Of a stretch of 19,468 nucleotides of DNA, positions 1 through 5,540 are shown piece after piece. Made by a program: the position numbers and the translations under genes. Every line of letters begins with the position of its first letter. Position 1 is the first letter of the stretch. The notes below the pieces were generated by a model that made no database searches, was not told the DNA's origin, and worked only from the letters and a program-made list of their open reading frames with translations. The stretch is from an uncultured Clostridia bacterium. GTDB lineage: Bacteria > Bacillota > Clostridia > Christensenellales > UBA1242. Where the stretch lies: NCBI GenBank assembly GCA_934778125.1, contig CAKVOF010000022.1:1-19468 (forward strand), written 5' to 3'.

Positions 1-2
1 GT

Positions 3-98
3 AATGAAATTTTAAAATACACTAAATCAAAAAATATTCAAATTGTTAACTTTTATAATATACATAATAATATTACAACATTTAATTCTAAAATGTAA
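3..98 (+). CDS. Possible C-terminal end of an upstream gene (partial)
   Basis: One plus-strand frame is open from the window edge and closes with TAA at 96-98, 20 bases before the tmcAL start; the other two plus frames hit stops within the first 15 bases. It would encode about 31 residues ending in FNSKM. The close spacing to tmcAL would fit an operon. The stretch is short and very AT-rich, so an open frame of this length could arise by chance. I cannot assign a function. Confidence 0.4.
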   Translation, partial: NEILKYTKSKNIQIVNFYNIHNNITTFNSKM

Positions 99-118
99 AT
101 CAAATTATTGAGGTAAAG

Positions 119-1372
119 ATGAAAATTTGTGCAATTATAAGCGAATATAACCCATTACACTATGGACATATGAAACATATTGAAGAATCAAAAGAAAAAA
201 CAGGTGCAGATGCAATAATGTGCATAATGGCTGGTAACTTTGCGCAACGCGGTGAACCAACAATCGTTAATAAGTATGCAAGAGCAAAAATGGCATTAGA
301 AGCTGGTGCCGATATTGTTGTTCAAATTCCAACCCCCTATTCATGCAGTTCAGCTGAAATATTTGCCCTTGCTGGTGTTATAATTGCAAATTCATTCGAT
401 AATGTTACTCACCTATCATTTGGTTGCGAAACTTCAAACATAGAACTTTTAAAGAAAATTGCTGAGTTTTTAGCAAAAGAGCCTAAAGTTTATAAAGACT
501 TATTGAAAAAATACTTAGATGAAGGACATTCATATGCTTCTTGCAGACAAAAAGCAATGTGTGAGCTTGCTAAAAACGGAAACATATCTTTTGGCTCAGA
601 TAAAGAAATAGAAGAAATATTAAACCAGCCAAATAATATTTTAGCCATTGAATATATAAAAGCACTAATTAAAACAAACTCAAAAATTGAACCAGTGTTT
701 ACACTCCGAAAGAATAGTGATTATTTAAGCGATTTAGTGAACGGAAAAGATACAAGCGCAAAAGCAATTAGAAACCACTTATACACCACAAAAAGTATTA
801 GAAAAATAAAAAAATTAGTTCCAAGATCTTCATATGAAATTATTAAAGAAGAGTTAAATCATTTTGGATTGCCAGACTTAACGCTTTATAACGACTTATG
901 TACATTCGTTTTAAACATTAAATCTAAAGATGAAATTAAAAATACTTATGATGTTTCAGAAGGACTTGAAAATAAATTCAAAGAAAGCATAAAGAAACTA
1001 AAAGATTTAAATGAAGTTTTATTAGATGTTAAATCAAAAAGATATTCATACACTAGGCTTAAAAGAATTGTGTTAAGATTGCTATTAAATATCGATTCAG
1101 AAACTGTAAAGAAAATATATGAAATTGATAAATTACCATTCATAAAGGTTCTAGCCTTTAAATCTAATAGAAAAGATTTATTGAGTGGAATTAACGCTAA
1201 CACAAACCTAGTTATTAGAAATTCAAATGTTGAAAAAAATCCATCAGAGTTTTATGAAAAACTTTCTCTAATTGAAGATAATGCGAACGCAATTTATAAT
1301 CTTCTATTAAAAAAATCTAAAACAATTAAAAATTATGCACCCGACTTACTAACAAAAACAATTATAGAATAA
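119..1372 (+). CDS. tmcAL: tRNA(Met) cytidine acetate ligase TmcAL (YlbM family)
   Basis: This predicted cytoplasmic nucleotidyltransferase-fold enzyme activates acetate with ATP and acetylates the wobble cytidine (ac4C34) of elongator tRNA-Met. The family hallmarks are all visible: an N-terminal strand leading into HYGH (residues 14-17, the HxGH nucleotide-binding motif), ISFGSDKE near 155-162, QPNNILAIEYIKAL around 169-182, and a SAKAIRNHL segment near 212-220 after a conserved RKNSDYLSD. The length of 417 aa is normal for the family. The ATG follows GAGGT at a suitable distance. It lies next to ylbK-like and ylbJ-like genes, as in the Bacillus ylb region. Transcription probably ends at the hairpin at 1420-1474. 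The identification rests on motifs and length, and I see no damage to the frame. Confidence 0.95.
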   Translation: MKICAIISEYNPLHYGHMKHIEESKEKTGADAIMCIMAGNFAQRGEPTIVNKYARAKMALEAGADIVVQIPTPYSCSSAEIFALAGVIIANSFDNVTHLSFGCETSNIELLKKIAEFLAKEPKVYKDLLKKYLDEGHSYASCRQKAMCELAKNGNISFGSDKEIEEILNQPNNILAIEYIKALIKTNSKIEPVFTLRKNSDYLSDLVNGKDTSAKAIRNHLYTTKSIRKIKKLVPRSSYEIIKEELNHFGLPDLTLYNDLCTFVLNIKSKDEIKNTYDVSEGLENKFKESIKKLKDLNEVLLDVKSKRYSYTRLKRIVLRLLLNIDSETVKKIYEIDKLPFIKVLAFKSNRKDLLSGINANTNLVIRNSNVEKNPSEFYEKLSLIEDNANAIYNLLLKKSKTIKNYAPDLLTKTIIE

Positions 1373-1419
1373 CAATATATTTGATTCAAGTTTAATAGAC
1401 AAATTGAATTGAAACAAAT

Positions 1420-1474
1420 AAAAAAGATTATGTTAAATTTAACCCATAGAGATAATTTTGACATAATCTTTTTT
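1420..1474. terminator. Bidirectional terminator between tmcAL and the patatin gene
   Basis: A perfect 14-bp stem is formed by 1420-1433 (A-run plus GATTATGT) and 1461-1474 (ACATAATC plus T-run), with a 27-base loop. The T-tracts lie on both sides, so it can serve both convergent genes. A 12-bp palindrome, GTTAAATTTAAC (1432-1443), sits at the base of the loop and could form an alternative fold. A second hairpin with one bulged G precedes it (1384-1409). Confidence 0.8.
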
Positions 1475-1533
1475 ATATTCACACTTAAACAAAAATAAAA
1501 AAATTTATCAAACAATTCAAAACAAAGTTATTA

Positions 1534-2343
1534 TTAATTCTTTTTGTTGTCTGGCATCCAATTGTTAATAACCTTCTTAATCTCACCCATTTTTTGTTTA
1601 GCTGCAATTCTTCCACTTGCTATACTTTTTAAAATCAATTTCTTTTTAAATGACATTTGAAAAACATCATATTGCTTGGGTTCAATTATAACATCGGTGA
1701 AGTTTGGTTTTAGTTCTTGAACGCGTTTATTACACAAACAAAAAGCGTTCATAATTGCATCTATAGATGATTTGGCGTGAGTGTGACAATATTTATAATT
1801 TTTCAAAACATCAACTCCAATAACTATATCAGCACCCAAATCTTTAGCCACATCATCAGGATAATTATTTAAAATTCCGCCATCAATCAATAGCTTATCA
1901 CCTAATTCGATAGGAACAAAAACGCCAGGTATATTCATACTTGCTCTAACAGCAGAAACAATATCACCTTTTTGAGCAATATATTGTTTTGTTGTTTTGA
2001 TATCAGTTGAAACACAAGCAAACCTTATTTTGCAATCTTCTATGTTTTTTACCTTATATATATTAGCTAGAAGTTTTGAAATTCTTTTCCCAGAAAAAAT
2101 CCCGCCACGCTTAAAATTTAAGTCAATAAATTTTGACAAATTCATTTTTTGTGATGATTGTTTTAAATCATCAATAGTTAATCCACTAGCAAACCCAGCA
2201 CCAACCACTGCACCCATACTTGTGCCTACTACTAAATCAATTTTTATATTATTTTTTAATAATTCTTCAATCACACCAACATGTGCAAATCCAAGAGCTG
2301 AGCCCCCACTTAAAACAAGTGCAACAACTGGTTTTTTACTCAT
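1534..2343 (-). CDS. ylbK: Patatin-like phospholipase family protein (YlbK/RssA type)
   Basis: This is a serine acyl hydrolase of the patatin fold, predicted to act on lipid or acyl ester bonds with a Ser-Asp catalytic dyad. The sequence shows the glycine-rich oxyanion loop SGGSALGFAHVGV (residues 12-24), the nucleophile elbow GTSMG with Ser42, and the DGG motif with Asp154 followed by ILNNYP. At 269 aa it is a compact bacterial member without an outer-membrane or C-terminal extension, matching YlbK of Bacillus in size. No signal peptide is seen, so it is probably cytoplasmic. A clear AGAGGG ribosome binding site precedes the ATG. It is convergent with tmcAL and divergent from ylbJ. The physiological substrate is unknown. 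Confidence 0.88.
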   Translation of the reverse strand: MSKKPVVALVLSGGSALGFAHVGVIEELLKNNIKIDLVVGTSMGAVVGAGFASGLTIDDLKQSSQKMNLSKFIDLNFKRGGIFSGKRISKLLANIYKVKNIEDCKIRFACVSTDIKTTKQYIAQKGDIVSAVRASMNIPGVFVPIELGDKLLIDGGILNNYPDDVAKDLGADIVIGVDVLKNYKYCHTHAKSSIDAIMNAFCLCNKRVQELKPNFTDVIIEPKQYDVFQMSFKKKLILKSIASGRIAAKQKMGEIKKVINNWMPDNKKN

Positions 2344-2382
2344 AAATTAACCCTCTTTAAACATATAAATATGTGTAATGTA

Positions 2383-2412
2383 TTAATACTTATTTTGCTG
2401 TTATTATATCAA
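2383..2412 (-). promoter_or_regulatory. Putative sigma-A-type promoter for the patatin gene
   Basis: Read on the minus strand, TTGATA (2407-2412) and TATTAA (2383-2388) are separated by 18 bases, about 40 bases before the ATG. The region is AT-rich, so chance matches are possible. Confidence 0.4.
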
Positions 2413-2424
2413 AATTATTATAAT

Positions 2425-3399
2425 ATGAAAAGAAAAAAAATATATCTAAGCCTTGTTTTAATTTTTATTTTAATCACACTAATTTTAAATCCATCATCAA
2501 ATATGGAAGCATTTTCAAGAGGAATACGTGTTTGGGCAACTAATGTTTTACCTGCACTTTTCCCTTTCTTTTTATTTACGAAATTACTCTGTGAATTAAA
2601 TATAATTGAATCTTTCACAAACTATCTTAATCCAATAACAAAAAAGCTTTATAATTGTGGTGGAATTTCAGGTTATATTTATCTTATGAGCATAATCTCT
2701 GGCTACCCAGTTGGAGCTAAGCTAGTTAGCGACTTTTATAAAAATGGAATAATAACTAGCGGACAAGCTCATAGAATAATTACATTCACTTCAACTAGCG
2801 GTCCGTTTTTTATCATAGGCACAGTTGGAATAGGAATGTTTTTCAATCAAAAAGCTGGTTTTATAATACTAATTGCACATTTTGTGTCTGCAATTTTAAA
2901 CGGTTTAATATATAGAAAATATAAAACAAATGAAAAAGAACCGCTAAAAACATTTTCATTAAAAAAACTAAGCGATAAAAACTTACTACAAGATTGTATG
3001 TTGAATAGCATACAAAGCATATTAATTGTTGGCGGTTATGTTTCTATATTCTTTCTGTTAATAAATATGATTAATGATTTACACATTTTTAACCCATTAC
3101 TAACACTTATCACCAAATTATTTTCAGAACAATTGTCAAATATATTAAAAGCCATATTAAACGGATTAATTGAAGTAACGCATGGTTGTTTAGATTTATC
3201 AGAAATTGGTTTAAGTATTGAATTAAAAACGATACTTGCAACAGCATTAATATCTTTTGGTGGTTTTTCAGTTCATATGCAAGCATACACATTTCTAAAA
3301 CAAAGTGGAATTAGTTACAAATTTTTTCTTTTACAAAAAACAACTCATACTATTATATCTGTTATAATATCTTTATTATTTACTAGAATTTTATTGTAA
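2425..3399 (+). CDS. ylbJ: Sporulation-type integral membrane protein YlbJ (nucleoside-recognition/gate domain)
   Basis: This polytopic membrane protein belongs to the YlbJ family, whose Bacillus member is needed for normal spore formation. Conserved features are visible: an N-terminal membrane helix, RGIRVWATNVLPALFPFF, GGISGYIYLMSIISGYPVGAK, and SGPFFIIGTVGIG, typical of the nucleoside-recognition (gate) domain, followed by several further hydrophobic helices. I place the start at 2425 because MKRKKIYL fits family N-termini; an in-frame ATG at 2371 would add 18 residues. Neither start has a clear ribosome binding site. At 324 aa it seems shorter than the Bacillus protein. It neighbours ylbK-like and tmcAL. 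What it transports or gates is not established, but its presence argues for a spore-forming lineage. Confidence 0.85.
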   Translation: MKRKKIYLSLVLIFILITLILNPSSNMEAFSRGIRVWATNVLPALFPFFLFTKLLCELNIIESFTNYLNPITKKLYNCGGISGYIYLMSIISGYPVGAKLVSDFYKNGIITSGQAHRIITFTSTSGPFFIIGTVGIGMFFNQKAGFIILIAHFVSAILNGLIYRKYKTNEKEPLKTFSLKKLSDKNLLQDCMLNSIQSILIVGGYVSIFFLLINMINDLHIFNPLLTLITKLFSEQLSNILKAILNGLIEVTHGCLDLSEIGLSIELKTILATALISFGGFSVHMQAYTFLKQSGISYKFFLLQKTTHTIISVIISLLFTRILL

Positions 3400-3442
3400 A
3401 TTTCCACACTAAAATTTAAAAGCTAGTTTTAATATAAACTAT
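3400..3442. other. Spacer after ylbJ with weak hairpin and shared 12-mer
   Basis: TTAAAA and TTTTAA pair around GCTAG (3416-3432), with no good T-run, so this is at best a weak terminator for ylbJ. AATATAAACTAT at 3431-3442 recurs identically at 19392-19403, in both cases just before a hairpin array. Confidence 0.5.
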
Positions 3443-3568
3443 GTGATGTTAAAATTTGAGCAAGCCAAATTTTAAGTTGCTATCGCAACTCCTTGATAAA
3501 TCAAGGTATCACTGTTTTGATTAACATCAGTTGCTGGCAAGTATCCCTTCGGGCTGTTTGCCGACAAC
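3443..3568. repeat. Structured multi-hairpin (cloverleaf-like) intergenic element, copy 1
   Basis: A closing stem TGATGTTAA/TTAACATCA (3444-3452 with 3521-3529) encloses three perfect hairpins: AAAATTTG/CAAATTTT (3451-3473, sharing two bases with the closing stem), AGTTGC/GCAACT (3475-3490, loop TATC) and CCTTGA/TCAAGG (3491-3506, loop TAAA). A fourth hairpin follows at 3530-3568 with GTTG/CAAC, GGCAA/TTGCC and CC-C(TTCG)G-GG at its tip. The element sits between convergent genes, so it is not a 5' leader of either. No coding frame of note is present. Its architecture resembles 13086-13170 and 19411-19465. Its nature (RNA, mobile DNA, protein-binding site) is unknown. Confidence 0.65.
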
Positions 3569-3630
3569 TTCCGATAATATAAAATACATATGATGAGCTA
3601 GACATAGATATCAAAAAAAAAGCACTTAGC

Positions 3631-3663
3631 ATTAAAAAAGCCACTGGTAGTGGCTTTTTTAAT
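3631..3663. terminator. Bidirectional terminator overlapping the end of the 262-aa gene
   Basis: A 15-bp perfect stem (3631-3645 with 3649-3663), GCCACT/AGTGGC at the core with loop GGT, is flanked by A6 and T6 tracts. The stop codon of the minus-strand gene (3659-3661) lies inside the stem. Confidence 0.9.
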
Positions 3664-4447
3664 TATTTGAAAGCGCATTAAATATTTTAATCAAACACAT
3701 TTTAACATTATCATATTGAATTTTAACCCTTTTATCTTTTCCCAAGATATACTCTAAAGGAATAACTAAAGCGTTAACAATTTTAATATTTTCAATTTTC
3801 AAAGCTTCTTTAATTGCATTTGTTATAATAAAAACTTCATTTTTTTGATCAGCTTTAATTTTATCATTTTTCAATACAGCTGAATACAAGTCATTAACAG
3901 CAACAACCAAATTAGCGTATAATATTTTATTAGTGTCATTCACTTGAATTTGTTCATCCATTTTTCCTATTCCTTTTATTGTTTCGTATTTTTCTTCAGT
4001 TGTTTCTTTAGCAATGTTACCACTTTCATCAGCATTCAAAACTTCTTGAACAGCATTTTTAAATGGAACCAAAAAGTTATGAGCAAAAGATGCATAACTA
4101 TAATTATACCCTTCTTTATGGTAAAAATATTCATTTATGAAACTTTGCAAGGAGAATTTTTGGTTATCCATATCAAGCAGAATACAAAATACTAATGGCA
4201 ATAGCTTGCTATTATCTTCAGGAAGAACAAAAAAACCACCATCACACGCTTCTGTTCTTATTGCATTTCTAAATTCTTGCTTATAGTTAAAGTTTACTAA
4301 ACTCTTAGCAAATAAATTATATAATTCTTCACATGTTGCAATGCTTTTAAGTAAATTTGAAATTTTGATATCAGAAATAATAAATTTCCCTGAAATCATT
4401 TCATTGCAACACTCAAAAAATGTTTTTATCTTATCATTTTGAGCCAT
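3659..4447 (-). CDS. Hypothetical protein, 262 aa, helical and soluble
   Basis: I do not recognise this protein. It has no signal peptide or membrane segment. The N-terminal two thirds (about 1-127) look globular and helix-rich, with an aromatic cluster around 107-120 (EYFYHKEGYNYSYASF). A charged linker around 128-165, rich in E, K, T and N, separates it from a helical C-terminal domain of about 95 residues (165-262). Its start is supported by GGGAAG upstream and by a well-formed promoter (TTGATT, 17 bases, TATAAT). It is transcribed away from the DUF4364-TSCPD operon across a 150-base shared promoter region, which hints at co-regulation. The gene looks intact and uses codons like its neighbours. 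Confidence 0.8.
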   Translation of the reverse strand: MAQNDKIKTFFECCNEMISGKFIISDIKISNLLKSIATCEELYNLFAKSLVNFNYKQEFRNAIRTEACDGGFFVLPEDNSKLLPLVFCILLDMDNQKFSLQSFINEYFYHKEGYNYSYASFAHNFLVPFKNAVQEVLNADESGNIAKETTEEKYETIKGIGKMDEQIQVNDTNKILYANLVVAVNDLYSAVLKNDKIKADQKNEVFIITNAIKEALKIENIKIVNALVIPLEYILGKDKRVKIQYDNVKMCLIKIFNALSNN

Positions 4448-4469
4448 AATACTTCCCTTTTACCTTACT

Positions 4470-4498
4470 ATTATATATATTTTGCAGATTATAATCAA
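4470..4498 (-). promoter_or_regulatory. Sigma-A-type promoter for the 262-aa gene
   Basis: On the minus strand TTGATT (4493-4498) is followed after exactly 17 bases by a consensus TATAAT (4470-4475), 23 bases from the ATG. Confidence 0.65.
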
Positions 4499-4536
4499 AT
4501 AAATAATTGCAATTTATAATTTTTAATTTTAATAGT

Positions 4537-4565
4537 TTGAAATATATAACCCTATATGATATAAT
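4537..4565 (+). promoter_or_regulatory. Sigma-A-type promoter with extended -10 for the DUF4364 operon
   Basis: TTGAAA (4537-4542), a 17-base spacer and TATAAT (4560-4565) preceded by TGA give a near-consensus promoter with an extended -10. The predicted start point is near 4572, leaving a leader of about 26 bases that carries AAGAAGG (4584-4590) seven bases before the ATG. Confidence 0.8.
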
Positions 4566-4597
4566 TATTCTTAGCAAGATTTAAAGAAGGAAAATAT

Positions 4598-5146
4598 ATG
4601 TACTATGTTGATAACACAATAAACAAACTTATTCTATTGTTTGTTTTGGATAAAATGGATATTCCACTAACTGAAAATAGCATTATTGATATCTGCACAA
4701 GCAGAAATAAATGGTTAACATATTTTGATTGCAAACAAATTATGCTAGATTTAATAGATGTTGGTCTAATTTATGTTAATGACAAAAACACAGAAAATAA
4801 TCCAGAAGAAATTAAATATGCAATTACGGTTGATGGAAGAGATTGCTTAAGTAATTTTTATTTAAGAGTTCCCCTAAGTGTTAGAGAAGATATAACAAAT
4901 TTTGCAAAAGAAAATTTAATGACATTTAAAAAGAGCCAAGAATATTTATCTGATTATCAAAAAAATCCAGATGGTTCATTTAAGGTTATTCTTAAAATTA
5001 AAGAACCTCAAATTAATTTATCCCTCATTGAAGTTTCAATAAAAGCTCCAAATAAAGCAACTGCAATTGCAACTTGCAATAAATGGACAGATAAAGCACC
5101 AAAAGTATTTGAATTTTTATACGATAATTTAATTGAAGAAAATTAG
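4598..5146 (+). CDS. DUF4364 family protein (winged-helix-like, Clostridia)
   Basis: The 182-aa protein matches the DUF4364 family, widespread in Clostridia, through its opening YYVDNTINKLILLFVLDKMDIPLTENSI and the following aromatic segment NKWLTYFDCKQIMLDLIDVGLI. The first 80 or so residues read like a winged-helix domain, with the usual helix-helix-recognition helix spacing; the remainder (about 90-182) is an alpha/beta domain. This suggests a transcription-regulator-like role, but no target or ligand is known. The gene has a strong own promoter and AAGAAGG ribosome binding site, and is followed after only nine bases by the TSCPD gene, so the two are almost certainly co-transcribed. The family assignment is from pattern recognition; the DNA-binding role is inference. 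Confidence 0.8.
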   Translation: MYYVDNTINKLILLFVLDKMDIPLTENSIIDICTSRNKWLTYFDCKQIMLDLIDVGLIYVNDKNTENNPEEIKYAITVDGRDCLSNFYLRVPLSVREDITNFAKENLMTFKKSQEYLSDYQKNPDGSFKVILKIKEPQINLSLIEVSIKAPNKATAIATCNKWTDKAPKVFEFLYDNLIEEN

Positions 5147-5155
5147 GAGATTATT

Positions 5156-5404
5156 ATGTTTACTTATAAAACTAAAGGAACTTGCTCAAGAGCAATAAAT
5201 ATTGAAATTGAAAATGATATTATTAAAAATGTTGAATTTGTTGGCGGATGCCTAGGAAACACTCAAGGTGTTGCAAAACTATGCATCGGCAGAAAGGTTG
5301 ATGATGTTATTAAAACACTAAAAGGTATTCAATGCAGAAATAACACTTCCTGCCCCGATCAATTGGCAACCGCCCTAGAAGATTATAAGGCTAACCAAAA
5401 ATAA
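5156..5404 (+). CDS. TSCPD domain-containing protein (TIGR03905-like)
   Basis: This is a short 82-aa protein carrying the TSCPD motif at residues 64-68. It also shows the N-terminal pattern typical of the stand-alone family: TKGTCSRAINIEIENDIIKNVEFVGGC and GNTQGVAKLCIG. There are five cysteines (10, 32, 43, 60, 66), a spacing that suggests metal binding. The same domain occurs at the C-terminus of some vitamin B12-dependent ribonucleotide reductases, but the small free-standing proteins have no established function. The AGGAGA ribosome binding site overlaps the stop codon of the DUF4364 gene, indicating translational coupling. The transcript ends at the strong hairpin at 5424-5467. Confidence 0.88.
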   Translation: MFTYKTKGTCSRAINIEIENDIIKNVEFVGGCLGNTQGVAKLCIGRKVDDVIKTLKGIQCRNNTSCPDQLATALEDYKANQK

Positions 5405-5423
5405 ATCAAGATATAAATTTTAA

Positions 5424-5467
5424 AAAAAATCACTAGTTAAATAATTGATTATAACTAGTGATTTTTT
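5424..5467. terminator. Bidirectional terminator between the TSCPD gene and the LtaS-like gene
   Basis: There is a perfect 16-bp stem: AAAAAATCACTAGTTA (5424-5439) pairs with TAACTAGTGATTTTTT (5452-5467) around a 12-base loop. A- and T-tracts on both sides let it serve the two convergent transcription units. Confidence 0.92.
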
Positions 5468-5540
5468 CATTTCTATATTAAATTAATAACTTATTGATAT
5501 TAAAATACATTACACCCTAATAATTATTTATTAAGAAATT

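Noticed and set aside
1333..1515. 60-codon minus-strand frame spanning the tmcAL end and the spacer
   Set aside because: It runs through the strong terminator stem, has no ribosome binding site, and its composition is that of translated AT-rich spacer.
3443..3568. CRISPR array or riboswitch
   Set aside because: The hairpins are not repeats of one unit with spacers, and the flanking genes converge on the region, so it is not a 5' leader.
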